The notes beneath the pieces are model-generated. The model made no database searches, was not told the origin of the DNA, and was given only the letters and a program-made list of their open reading frames with translations. The position numbers and the translations under genes are program-made. A DNA stretch of 64,000 bases from NCBI RefSeq assembly GCF_002865645.1, contig NW_020194618.1:62001-126000 (forward strand), written 5' to 3'. The DNA is from Hyaloscypha bicolor E. Its lineage: Eukaryota; Ascomycota; Leotiomycetes; Helotiales; Hyaloscyphaceae. This document shows positions 45,486 through 56,459 of the stretch, piece by piece. Position 1 is the stretch's first letter; each line of letters begins with the position of its first letter.

Positions 45486-47410
45486 TGAGTATGTGCCTTA
45501 TGATTGGGCTCCGCTGGGGAAGCAAAGAGACTCCGTAACTTGAACCTGGGACATCGCCCGCAGGATCGTGGTCGAGAATCTTTCTCACAGCAGCCCCCAT
45601 TGATATCGCGACCCTCTATGATGACCAAAGTCGCTCGTTGTTGAAGATATTTCTGTGCTGCTCATCAATTGTCTCCTTGAAGCGACTCAAACTCCCCAAG
45701 TATGCCAAGTCAATTCATATATCCAAGTCGCTGCCTTCCGTAGAAGAAGAGAGGTCTCCGTCCATGACGATCGGGACTGCGGAAAGGGCTTGGCCGCACA
45801 GCAGTCAAATATCTACATGGCGTTCTTGTCAGCAGTCGACATCGAAAGCAGTACAGCCACCAGTGGAGGATATTACCGGAGTATCGATTTCATATGAACG
45901 TAATACAATTTTCTCTTGGCCATTTAATGTAATCTGATTTTGTTGTTCATACTCGATTTCTGCTGCCATGTACTGCATTCTGTTTGAACTCTTTAGTTTT
46001 GTCGAAATAGGAAAAGCATCCCGCTGGCGAAGCCACGTCGTGGTGCGATGCAAGAGTTTCGATCTTCCTTGAACGAACCATCTTGCGAAACAAATTTGAT
46101 TCAACGAGCTCCGTTAAGCGTTTCTTCCATTCCTGCTCATCTTGACAAATTGAAGTGCGTTGCTTGCGTGACCCCCAGTCCTTCGTTCCTTCCTCATGTT
46201 GTGAGAGCACACCCTGCGACGTGTTGCAAGCCTCCTCCCCATTAACAGGAAGGAGCCAGCGATCTTGGTTACTTCAATGACATCAACCAGTTCCCAAAAA
46301 CACTGATGGAATGTGTTGGGAGGTATGAATTCTCCAGCACGAGGAAGCCTAGAATGCTATGCAGTGCGAATACCTTCATATATCCATGCTAACTATGCTC
46401 CTTCTTGCAAAGACAAGGGGAGATTGAGTTCTTCTGACGCTTGAATGATGTGTATCAATGCTTTGTAATGCTGAATGTATGCCGTGCGAGATCATGTCGC
46501 AGCATATCGCGCTGCACTGTCGTCCTGCTGCGTGACGAAATTTCGTTGTGTGTTAATCGTTGCAACGATGCTTCTCCTTTCTAGATTGAGAGGGAGATAC
46601 ATGCATCTCCTCAATAATTGAAATGCATGGGAGCTTTGTAATGCTGAACATTCATCGTGAGAGACCTTTTGCTCTGCAAAAGGCGCTGCACAGGTCGTGC
46701 GTTGAGCTGGGAAGCCCTGGCCCCCCTTTTCGAGCCTTATCACGTGTGTGCAGCCTCGTTGAAAGAAGGGTGTTATATAGCTAATTAAGAAAAATCCGTC
46801 ACCATAATGGCGGCTTTCCGGTGAACCGGTAAAGTTCGGGTCGATTTATGGCGGGATCGAAGGTCAACAAACTAACGCCAATCCCGAACGGTTACCACGA
46901 ATCGAGGTACGACAACAAAACTCTCTGTGCGAAGGAGAGCGGGGACCGATGGGCGTATACGAGGAACGACAACAAACTCTTCTGGCGGCTGAAGAGGGGG
47001 ATCGATGGGCCGATCTCCGACGACCGAAAACCCACCTCAGTACACGACTCTGAGGGTGGAGCGACTTCAAAAATCCTGCCCGGGGGGTTTTTCAAGGGAC
47101 CCCCCGAGGGTCCTGGAGTTTTGCTGTTTTTATTCTTACTTATTTCTTTCTTTCTACTTTAGTGGGCGCAGGTATAGATGCTTTAGGATATTAAAGTTCT
47201 CACATTTTTTTGTGCTTTTTTGCAACTTTTTGAGGCTCTGGAGATTTAACTTTCGCTTAGCGAGGAAAGGGGAAGCTATTCCCAACTCGATTTTGCCCAC
47301 CCTCGCAGCCTTCTTTCCCAACTGCGAGCACGGATCTTGCCAATTAGTCTTTTATCTTCACGATTGTTATACGTTTGGAATCTTCGCTTCTTATCTTTTC
47401 TTGCCATACT
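45486..47410. other. Gene-poor region after the STAND gene
   Basis: No gene is supported over 1.9 kb. The section 46441-46660 repeats the string GCTTTGTAATGCTGAA twice, and a degenerate tandem duplication lies at 46904-47012. The plus-strand frame 46848-47162 consists largely of that duplication and shows no domain. Confidence 0.45.
46904..47012. repeat. Degenerate tandem duplication, about 57-bp period, two copies
   Basis: Copy one (46904-46955) and copy two (46961-47012) both begin GAGG.ACGACAACAAA and both end GATGGGC.G, with scattered substitutions and small indels between. It looks like an old duplicated minisatellite unit; no function is suggested. Confidence 0.5.
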
Positions 47411-48360
47411 CTACTTCGAGATGCATCCACCGATGCTATCCTCGATGAAAATGCCGCCATAAATCTGCCCTTCGTGGATGTTGCTTTCGTGATACCCACC
47501 ATACACCACGGTCACAGCCTCCGTTGCCTTCTTCGCCATCCCGAGCTGGAATTGCCCACCGCCGCTGTTGTCCTTGGCGAGCGGCCGAGTGACGGCCTGG
47601 AGCGCGTCACCTCCAGCGGAATACCAGACTTGGAGCGTAGTGCAGCCCGAGTCAGATATCTCAGCAAAGTATGGTTCAATGTTTCTCGGGGAGGCGTCAG
47701 CGGATTTGGCTCAGAACTTACTTGTTCACGTAATCCACCGTCACAGCAAAATTCTGCCAGGCATCCCACGCAATGCTTGTCGTCCAAATCACATCATTCT
47801 TGTTACTCAGGATCTTCCAAAGATTCTCGTCCAATCCAGTCTTTGACACATTACTATCCGTAGGTTTGTCCTCACCGAGAATGATACCAGTATTGACAGA
47901 GAACTGACCGCCATTATAGTCCTTCCTTTCATGCCAAACATTCGTGTATTCATGCGTCAAGTTCATCTTCATATTCGAATCCTGCTGAAAACTCCAATGG
48001 AAAGTCTTGACTCTAGTATTTGTCAAATCCGAGCCGTTCCCCACGATCAACCCAGTTCGTCTGCTTTCCGCCTCTTGGTACGAAGATGGACTGGTCGCTG
48101 ATGGTCACCTCGATTGCCTTGTCGCCTAGGGTATCGAATTTCCACGCGTTGACGTCGGGAAGCTTGATTACTTGTGATCAAGTGAAGTTTTGGCCCTTCG
48201 AGTACTTTGGGCTGAAAGGCGAGGCTGTGGTGTCGAACATTTGAAGGGTGAACTTCGTGGGAACGCGACCACCCATGGCGATTGGACATTTTATGGCTGA
48301 CCTCGAGACTGGAGATACCAGTGCAGCCCCCACCAAAGGCGCTGCCAAAGCAATCGACAT
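47411..48360 (-). pseudogene. GH131 glycoside hydrolase, broken copy
   Basis: The minus strand from 48360 reads a signal-like start (MSIALAAPLVGAALVS) then TKFTLQMFDTTASPFSPKY, SQVIKLPDVNAWKFDT, EVTISDQSIFVPRGGKQT, HWSFQQDSNMKMNLTHEY, QFSVNTGIILGE, WQNFAVTVDYVNK, LQVWYSAGGDALQAV and NIHEGQIYGGIFIEDS, the order expected of the GH131 beta-glucanase domain. Three defects are visible. A TGA sits where the family has Trp (after GQNFT, near 48178). A frameshift and apparent small deletion follows KQTNW near 48050, removing the FRRAEL-like segment. The intron starting near 47714 lacks a good acceptor in the right phase before TTLQVW. Intact GH131 enzymes are secreted and attack beta-1,3/1,4/1,6-glucans. 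It lies divergently to an intact GH16 gene. Confidence 0.8.
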
Positions 48361-49055
48361 CTCCTTCGCGCCGATCGTGATTTCTGAGCTGAATATCTCT
48401 CGCCTTGGGCGCCGAAAAGGAAGTACATTGATTCGAGACGAGCTAGTAGTATTCCATCTCTTGTTAATATGCGGACGGGAAGAAGCTTTTCCCCCATAGA
48501 TGGGACGAGGTATCTTTAGAATTGCCCAATGAGAGACGTTACATATATACATGAGCCACTTTAAATTTTCCTCGTCAGAGGTAAGCTCCGCTTAGTTGAA
48601 CGTCGTACAGGCACGACCGCAAGCCTCGATCCTTGCTCTCTCTCATCCTGGCTGTTTTCCTCCAAAGCAATCCACTAAGTCAATTTGTTTCATACCCCAG
48701 CTTGCGTGACTTTAGCCCTGGTTGTGCCTCATTATATTGACCGTAAGCTAACAAAGCTAGTTGAGTAAAACAAAGTCGCACAAACAGGAAATCTTCGTAT
48801 TACCCTGCCAAGCTTCCTGGCGTCTTCATTTAAACAAAACGGCCTTCGGGGATATCTTTTCTCCAATTGACGGAACATCATCTTTACCAATGGACTGCAA
48901 AATTTGGACGCCCACATACGGGAAGGTCTGGAGATTATTGTCAAAACCTCGTCACATGCAAATATGGGCATGTAATTCTTACCATCCAACTTCTCCATTG
49001 TCATATCATCGCGCACAAAGTTTCAAGTTTCAATTGTTAGATCATCATATTCACG
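48361..49055. other. Divergent promoter region between GH131 remnant and GH16 gene
   Basis: About 0.7 kb without a supported gene. It would have served both cell-wall-acting genes. Confidence 0.45.
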
Positions 49056-49929
49056 ATGCATTCTCTAATGCTCTCGTCCCTCATTCTTGGCGCAGCCTCC
49101 ACCGTCTTGGTGGCACAGGGGACAGCGAATCGGACAGTGATCCCCAAGACATGTTTCGACTCCGTAGCCGACTTCGAAAACTCCTTTGGCTACCTCTACC
49201 CATGGGGAAGTGATCACAATGGAGCAGCACGCATGGACAAAGACCACATCAAGATCTCGGGCGGTGTCCTCAATCTAACTGCCTCGCCCGTTGCTGGCCA
49301 AATGCCAGCCAGCTCAGGCGGCAAAAGCATCGATATTCATTACCTCTCGGGCACCGTGTACGCAAAAGCGCATTTCAATGTCTCACGGACCGGAGGGTAC
49401 GATTTCATGGGTGATTTCCGCGCCACAACAACCAGAGGAACGTGGCCTGCGTTTTGGTTGACGGCCGTCAAAGGCTGGCCTCCGGAGATCGATATGGCGG
49501 AGTGGAAAGGCTCGGGGGACATTTCTTTTAACACGTTTAACACCAGCTCCGAGGTTGCGGCGAAGGATGTGAATTATCCGAAGCCAGAGGATTTTCATTC
49601 GATTAAGGCTGAGTTGAGGGGTTTGAATGGGAAGGATGTGCAGGTTAAGTTTTATCTGGATGGGGAGCTGGTGACAACGCAGGTGGGAAAGGACTTTTTT
49701 GGGGTACCAATGTATTTGTGAGTTCGTTCTGATGGCGGAAGGCTATGTGAGAGGTGGTACTGACTGGTTCAGGATCATTGACTTGCAGATGGAAGGCTCT
49801 TCTGGATCTCCGGGACCGAGTGGGGGTAAGTCTCTCTCAGATTGGGCACAGGCTGAATTTATACTCAAATATCTCGCAGATACCAACTATGAGGTCAAGA
49901 ATTTGGAAGTCCTGATCTCCAACACTTGA
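49056..49929 (+). CDS. Secreted GH16 family beta-glucanase-like protein
   Basis: Exons are 49056-49717, 49773-49825 and 49880-49929, with introns of 55 and 54 bp; the product is 254 aa. The first about 22 residues (MHSLMLSSLILGAASTVLVA) form a signal peptide. The GH16 active-site motif ExDxxE is intact as EIDMAE, with Glu144 as nucleophile, Asp146, and Glu149 as acid/base, preceded by TWPAFWLTAVKGWPP. Downstream, FHSIKAELRG and KFYLDGELVTTQ form the jelly-roll strands, and the last exons give IIDLQMEGSSGSPGP and YEVKNLEVL. Several N-glycosylation sites (NLTAS, NVSRT, NTSSE) fit secretion. GH16 includes beta-1,3(4)-glucanases, CRH transglycosylases and others; no GPI signal or carbohydrate-binding module is seen, so a soluble glucanase is likeliest. 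Confidence 0.9.
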
Positions 49930-50983
49930 GCTACTTTACAAATTATTCAAGTAACCAAGGAATGCAACTATTAAAGTGCTTTTCGAGTAACTTGTGCCGT
50001 GTTAGTAGTTTGAATTGTTTGGGTGTGGTCCAAAGATATCCTGTGAAGAGTAGAGGATATGTGTGAAGAGTCATCTTTTTTGAACAATCTACTTCTGGGG
50101 AATATCAGGGACACGTTTAGGGACCGAGTCGCTAAAACACCGTGGACGTTTAGCGGACGCGGCCCATATTTGCAGGGATCTTGTCCCTATCGTAGGCCCA
50201 TTCTGCCTGAAAATTGCCAGGCCTCGTCACTGGGACGATCCAATCTCTACACGATCACGACACAGCACCTCATTTGCGCCTCTGACATTTGCCACATTTA
50301 ACAGCCAAAGTCTGGACATGAATATAGAATAAGTGAAAAGTAACAGTTACAGAAGAAACTATAATCAAGTGTTCTTACCAATGCAGACCTTTCCTGACTG
50401 GCTGCTTAGCAACCTCCCACCCCGTCATCATCTGGGCTGACTCCAAAAAGAGCCAAAGTTTCTAGCAAGATATCGATACCTACTCTAGCTTTGGCATCTT
50501 CCAAAAAGCATCTAGCATTAAGACATACTTTCTTAACGAGGCGCTAGTTACCCCTCACCAACCCCTCCTAAATCCCTATGAGCTCTCGAGAAAAGACGCT
50601 TGTGATTCTGGGACTTGCGGGCGTCAGGATGGAACTCCGTGTATGCCATGTTTACAGCACTAAATAATTGCACGAGCTGATGAATTCGATGCCACTTATC
50701 CTGAGATAGACGCCACTGTGACCTTAATTTTTTAATTTTTTACAACAGCCTCACCCCATGCTTCTTGGTTCTTGTTCTCTTTCTTATATTCGGAGCAACA
50801 ATCTAAATATGACAAAAAGAAAGGGTTGAGCACGAGGATTCCGGGCTGCGTTGGCTAATAACTGGTTTTATTTTCGCATTTGAGGTGGAACTTAACAACA
50901 AATGCAAGAACAGTAGGTAACATCTAGCGTTGCCCTACTTGGTTCAACCCAACACTGCCTCATACTACGGCCGGTACACCCCC
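49930..50983. other. Convergent intergenic region
   Basis: About 1 kb between the GH16 gene and the minus-strand beta-lactamase-fold gene. No coding frame with family resemblance is seen; the stretch around 50300-50900 appears richer in A and T than its surroundings. Confidence 0.45.
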
Positions 50984-52368
50984 CTAAAAGATCTTATATA
51001 ACGCTCTCTCTAATTCCAGCAAACACACCGTAACCATCGAGTCTCCAGGAGGCAACACTTGTGTAGTCAATAACCCCGCCACGCCAGTCTCGCGGTCAAC
51101 CCACTGCATCCAATCAGTAATCTTCTCCGGCCAAAAGCATCATGTTTGAAAATGCACTTACTGCATGCAATCCCGGCATCCCGCTCCAATTCATACTCCC
51201 TTTCGCCCTCCTCCCTTCAAAGTCCTCTAAGGTGATACTCCCGCCAAGCCCGAACGTTCCCTCCGCACCCAAAGGCCAAGTCTGACCTAAATGTGCTCTG
51301 CTTTTGCCATGAATAATTTCATTGAAGTTCTTCTCATTCTCCAACTGTCCTGTGAACATCTCTTTGATTGATTCTTCAGACAGAATGGAAGAGTCGGGGT
51401 TGAGGAGAGAAGCCAAGAGCTTGGCATAGTCCTCGGCCGTGGAATATAACCCCACACCACCACAGCAATCTCTCGCTGTGGAAGCCCAAGGATTCTTTCC
51501 TGGTACAAGTTCACCAGTTGCACGATCTCGGAATGCGAGGGTTTGTTGCCTCAAAGCGTATGTTGGCATGTTCTCCGGATGGAAGGTAGTGGAGTCCATG
51601 CCCAGCGGATTGAAGATGTGAATTTGCATGAAAGATTCGAGACTCTGCTTGCTCACCATTTCAATTACTCTCCCAGCCCAGTCCATGCCGCATCCGTAAA
51701 CCCATCCCGCGCCGGGCTCGAAAATTAGGGGATGAGTGTAGCCACCCTACTCTTGTTAGCCAAGCTTGTATGCCGAGAAGACACCAACCATGGTTCCACT
51801 CATCGTCCATTCAGTCCTCTTGTTGTATTTTGACCATTCTTGCAAGTCCGGACTGAGCTGGTCATAAGCGAAACCGCTCTGGTGACTCAATAGCTGTCTA
51901 TAAATCATCGGCTAAAGTACCTCCTTCCTTTTGACTCGTTTCACCTACCTCAAAGAAATCGGTGCAGTAACTTTCTTCAATATCGGCTTTCTCGGTGTTC
52001 CGCCTTCTTCAAATCCTACAAGCAATTCCAGATCTTCCAACTCGGGAACAATTTCTCGCACATTTTCATCCAAAGTGACAAGCCCCTTCTCAACTGCAAT
52101 CATACATGCCACACTAGTAACAAGTTTCGTGAGGGAAGCTATCCACAGCAATGAATTTGTTAGGAGAGGATCATCTTCCGTGGTATCAAAGGTACGCTGG
52201 CCGAAAGATTTAGAGTAGAGTGTTTCTCCTGTTTCGATATCAGTTCTTTCGCGGCGGAAAGAGATTGGAAGAATTACCTTCAACATTAACCGCAACAAAT
52301 GTTGCACCCCATAAATGGTTGGTTACTTCAGAAGTATATTTAATCAATATAGCGTCGAGTTCCTCCAT
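50984..52368 (-). CDS. Beta-lactamase-fold serine hydrolase / transesterase (LovD/EstB-like)
   Basis: Five exons: 52368-52278, 52228-51949, 51897-51789, 51746-51162 and 51103-50984; introns are 49, 51, 42 and 58 bp; the product is 394 aa. The nucleophile motif SxxK is Ser62-Leu-Thr-Lys65 (WIASLTKLVTSVA). The class-C-like Tyr motif appears as SGFAYD, and the domain continues EPGAGWVYGCGMDWAGRVIE, NPLGMDSTTFHP, GGVGLYSTAEDYAKLL and the oxyanion-hole region GLGGSITLED. The final exon (WVDRETGVAGLLTTQ) is reached by GTAAGT..GCAG. One donor (GTTGGT at 51788) is weak but needed to keep the frame. Such fungal enzymes hydrolyse or transfer acyl groups on natural products (as LovD does) or act as esterases. 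Substrate unknown. Confidence 0.88.
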
Positions 52369-52945
52369 TTTTAATTGTTGTGGAGCTGGGATCTGTTTTG
52401 AACCTAGGCGATAGGGGGCACGTGACGTTGAGCTCTTATAAATGAGCCAGAAAATTTGATGTAGAGAACGCCTGAACGTTCTCTCCACGATGGGTATATG
52501 GCGGAAGTGGTGCTTGAGACTGGGGTTGTCCCTGACCATGGATTTCTCAATAATCTGACGTGAATATTAGGGAGGGGATTCAGGGGCAAGCTTCGCTAAG
52601 CGAGGCTGCTGTAGCCATTCAGAGAAGCCCCTCGGTCTCCGCCTGGTCATCAAATGGAAACCCAACAATGATTAATGAATTCTGTTAGCAAATCGTCGAA
52701 TGATAAAAATTTCATCGAGAGTTCTCTGTTGTTCCGATCGGATTTGTATCTTCTCGGCTTCCGGGATTTTGCTAGTCGCGGGCAAAGTTCAGATATGATG
52801 TGACAATCGTGGATCACTATAATCGAGAGGGTTGGAAGCTGCGAACAAAACATCAGCACACATACCAACTCTTTCCTTTGGCGTTTCTCACAAGTGGCCT
52901 TTCTGCCTCAACCTCGCCTCTCGAGGTCTATCAACATCCTCAACC

Positions 52946-54178
52946 ATGTCACCTTCACGCGTGTCACAACCCTCACAAGTCCTGATCATAGGCGGGGGAC
53001 TCGGAGGTCTCGCCCTCGCTCAAGGCCTCAAGAAAGCATCCGTACCATTCCACATCTTTGAAGCCGACCCCACAGCCGATTTCAGACCGCAAGGCTACCG
53101 ACTCAAAATCAACGGTGAGGGTGCGGCTGCATTGAAGCAAGTCTTAAGTGACGAGCTCTGGACATATTTCGAGGAGACTTGTGCAGAGAGCAAACCAGGA
53201 GAGACCAACTTCAATGCAATCGATGGTACTATTACAAAAAGTAGGAGTGGACCTGGACTGAGAGGTGGACCGATGCCGTATCTGGCTGATCGGACTGTCT
53301 TGAGGGATCTCTTGAGAACTGGATTGGAGGAGAATATCTCTTATGGAAAGAAGTTCTCGCACTATGAGATCCAAGAAGGGGGCGTGGAAGCTTGTTTCGA
53401 GGATGGAACAACATACACCGGTATCCTTCTGGTTGGTGCTGATGGCGTCCGCTCCGGAGTTCGCAAGCAATTTCTTCCCGACCACAAGATAGTTGACACA
53501 AACGGCCGATGCATATACGGCAAGACTCCCATGACCGAGGAGATGATACAGCGATTTCCAGCAAGAGCAACAAAATGGATGACATTGTGCGTTGACCGGA
53601 CACCCATGACGCAAACACTTGACATCGATGAGACGCCTCTCACTCTCCTCCTCGAGCCCGTTCGCTTCCAGAACAACAAGCACAGAAGCAAATTACCGGA
53701 CAACTATGTCTACTGGGTTCTCATCGGTCGCGCTGATCTTTTTGGAAAACCCGACCAGGAACTCCTGCGCTTGAATGACGCGGATTCAGCAGCCTTGTCT
53801 CTGAAGTTGACCGAAGAATGGGATCCATCGATTCGCGCTCTCTTTGAGCTCCAAGACGTGGCTCAATCCTCAACCCTCCGCGTCTCTTCCGCAAGACCAG
53901 AAATTCCCTTCTGGACGCCTAATGAACGCATTACCCTTCTTGGCGACGCAGTCCACGCCATGTCTCCTTGTGGCGGAGTTGGCGCCGTCACCGCACTCCG
54001 AGACGCAGCTGTTCTCGCCGGCAAAATTGGCACAAATGGAATCAATGCTAAGTCCATTGGTGCCTACGAAGCTGAGATGAGAGTCTATGCCAAGCTGAGC
54101 ATTGAGAGAAGCTATTTTGGGGGAAAGAAGATGTTTGGACAGCAACCGCTCGGTGATTGCAAGCCCCTCGAGCTTTAG
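52946..54178 (+). CDS. FAD-dependent monooxygenase (salicylate-hydroxylase/aromatic hydroxylase type)
   Basis: A single exon codes 410 aa from the ATG at 52946 (MSPSRVSQPSQ). The frame is open to an ATG at 52832, which would add 38 residues resembling a weak targeting peptide. The dinucleotide-binding motif VLIIGGGLGGLALAQG is near the N-terminus, the middle has LVGADGVRSGVRKQF (DG motif), and the second FAD motif is LLGDAVHAMSPCGGVGAVTAL. Group A flavoprotein monooxygenases of this kind hydroxylate or epoxidise aromatics and polyketides using NAD(P)H. It is divergent to the beta-lactamase-fold gene and 0.85 kb upstream of an EthD-domain gene on the same strand, a combination common in natural-product pathways. 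Substrate unknown. Confidence 0.9.
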   Translation: MSPSRVSQPSQVLIIGGGLGGLALAQGLKKASVPFHIFEADPTADFRPQGYRLKINGEGAAALKQVLSDELWTYFEETCAESKPGETNFNAIDGTITKSRSGPGLRGGPMPYLADRTVLRDLLRTGLEENISYGKKFSHYEIQEGGVEACFEDGTTYTGILLVGADGVRSGVRKQFLPDHKIVDTNGRCIYGKTPMTEEMIQRFPARATKWMTLCVDRTPMTQTLDIDETPLTLLLEPVRFQNNKHRSKLPDNYVYWVLIGRADLFGKPDQELLRLNDADSAALSLKLTEEWDPSIRALFELQDVAQSSTLRVSSARPEIPFWTPNERITLLGDAVHAMSPCGGVGAVTALRDAAVLAGKIGTNGINAKSIGAYEAEMRVYAKLSIERSYFGGKKMFGQQPLGDCKPLEL

Positions 54179-55031
54179 AGCATGGAGGCTGACGAGCTCC
54201 AGGGGCCTCTGCGGCACAAATTCCAAGAAGATTGATATCGAAGTTACGGAGATTACTAAGGAAGGCTAGAAAGATCTGGGAGACGTTCATTAGAATTGTC
54301 TTGTTTGCTTTTGAGCAGTTGGCTTATTTAGAATTTCTGGGTGCGGAGTACATGGCTTTTGAAACTTGTTGTATGTACGGGGAGGAGAAGGAGAAGGAGG
54401 AATAGCCACGAGAATTTTGCAGTAACGGATCTCATTTGTCGATATTTGCTAAGAAAATTGATGTGGATGATTACAAAAGTCTCGTACTATCCATGCATAA
54501 CGCATTCAGGTCTGACTGTAAGATACAATTCTGCGAGGTGCAACCTGCGAACTTAGAACCTGTGACTCTGATTCGCTAGCAAGAAGGTCTATAATAGAAA
54601 CACCACCGATCATCATACAAATTAAAAGACTCGAAATCAGGCAACAAATCTGCGGGCCGTGTTCCAACCCCACCAAGACGAAGTCTAAATGTTTCGGATG
54701 GCGATTTGCTTGACCGTAGTAGCTTCTTGCGGATGCCACCATAAAACCAAAAGGTACCAGCCGCCAGTTGGCCGAATCAATAGCACGGAACTCGTGAAAC
54801 CAAACTTTCGATAATCGTAATCTTACGTTGAGAATCCAGACTCTCGCTTCCATCGGAGCCCGAAACACTGATCGAAGTCTGGCACGTGGCCAACACAGAT
54901 TCCCATCACTCGATGATCTTCTAAACATCTTATTCTTCTCTTCTTTTCACCGAATCCCACTCTTTGAGACAGCACTTGTATTTCCAATCTGATTCTTTCA
55001 AATCTACAAAAAACTTCATATCAAACTCAAA
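54179..55031. other. Intergenic region
   Basis: No supported gene; includes the 5' region of the EthD gene. Confidence 0.5.
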
Positions 55032-55548
55032 ATGTCACTACACACCGAATGTCTCTTCTGCTGGACCGTCTGCGCATATCGCAAGCCAGACATGAGCGAG
55101 GAAGACTACCACAAATATATGAGCGAAGTCCACGCACCACTCGTGCGAAACCTGATGGTAAAATATGGGATCGTGAGCTGGGAGATGGTTCGTCTCCCCC
55201 CACCCTCCTCTTCTATATCCAAAACATTAACGAAGGAACTCAAAAGACCCACAACACATCCGAGACTCGTCTCCTCATGTCCAAAATTGCTGGTCCTCAG
55301 TTCAACGGCATCGCAGATTATGACTGCATCGTGCAAGCTACTTTCCGCGATATCGAGGATTTTGTGCGCATGAAAGCGGATCCGTTTTTCAGGGAGAAGG
55401 TGGCGCCTGATCATGAGAATTTTGCAGATACGAAGAGGTCTAAGTATGTTTCTGATTCGATGGATATGGGGTAAAAGCTAATGAGAAATGTAGAATGACT
55501 GTGGGCTGGATCGAGCATCATATTATGGAGAACAAGTTGGTTGTTTAA
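55032..55548 (+). CDS. EthD-domain protein
   Basis: Exons are 55032-55187, 55247-55443 and 55494-55548, with introns of 59 and 50 bp; the product is 135 aa. The N-terminal strand CLFCWTVCAYRKPDMSEED is followed by YHKYMSEVHAPLVRNLM, the EthD hallmark with its conserved His, then THNTSETRLLMSKI, ADYDCIVQATFRDIEDFV and PFFREKVAPDHENFAD. EthD-domain proteins are small dimeric alpha/beta barrels; fungal ones occur in polyketide and conidial pigment pathways as dehydratases, decarboxylases or cyclases. The last intron (GTATGT..TGTAG) must be removed to reach the C-terminus MTVGWIEHHIMENK; reading on without splicing adds only ten residues. The upstream FAD monooxygenase is a plausible pathway partner, but the product is unknown. 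Confidence 0.88.
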
Positions 55549-56459
55549 AGGAGAGCGGTTAAGGACTTAAAAGGGAAAACTGTCTTATTTTTCTTTCTTA
55601 TGTACTCGAAAATTTGCCATCAATTGAAAACGCAATTAAAAGGATCATGCAAATGAGCTTTTGCATCCAAATGGAACTAGTCGCTATTTTCCTGCCACGT
55701 GACCCTTTTCTCGACTCGGTGAAGATCCAGAGGACAAATAGGCAGAAGTGAACCATGTACCAGGTTGACGAATTACCAGGTCAAATTCACGTTACGTAAG
55801 AACACAAGAGATTTCAAGAATTGTAATTAATTCCTGAAGAGAAGCGTGAAGCTCGTAGAAGCTTGGGAGCGAGGCTAAATACTCCTTGGCGCAGTAATTA
55901 AGCGAAATGTGTGCCTGAGGCTCAAGAGAATTTTCCCCCTCACATCGGTCATGAAGAATGGAGGAGCTTTCTCAACACGATGAGTCTTCAAGATTCCCAG
56001 TTCTTCGAAACTTGTACCAATGTGCGTTAGGAAGAATGTGGTGTGTGTAACATTTGAACGAGTGCAGTTTCACGTACAGCAGCTCCATTGTGAGGACGCA
56101 AACCCGAAGACTTTCGGTTCCCGAACCGCGCTGAATCGGCAGTACGCCACAACCACCCCATTCCTTACTGCTGTTCCCCTTGGAAACCGAATGAAAAGAA
56201 ACCAAAGAGTTTTGATTGTTGCAGTTGACATATTCCAGTATTGCCTATCAAATGGTAGATTGCTAAGCTGCTGACCAGGACGGTGACCGGGTTTGAAGTG
56301 ACCGCCAACCGATGCTGTAGGCTGTAGTTTCTCAGCACAATCTTTTAACCACAACCCGTATTCTCGTTCTCAAGTTTCCTCTTTCAAACATTCATGAAAC
56401 TCCATGCGACGTCTTCTCATTTCTGACATTTCATAATACTTTAATTCTTGTTCGCCAAT
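55549..56459. other. Intergenic region upstream of the MFS transporter
   Basis: Short unrelated frames only. No gene is supported. Confidence 0.5.
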
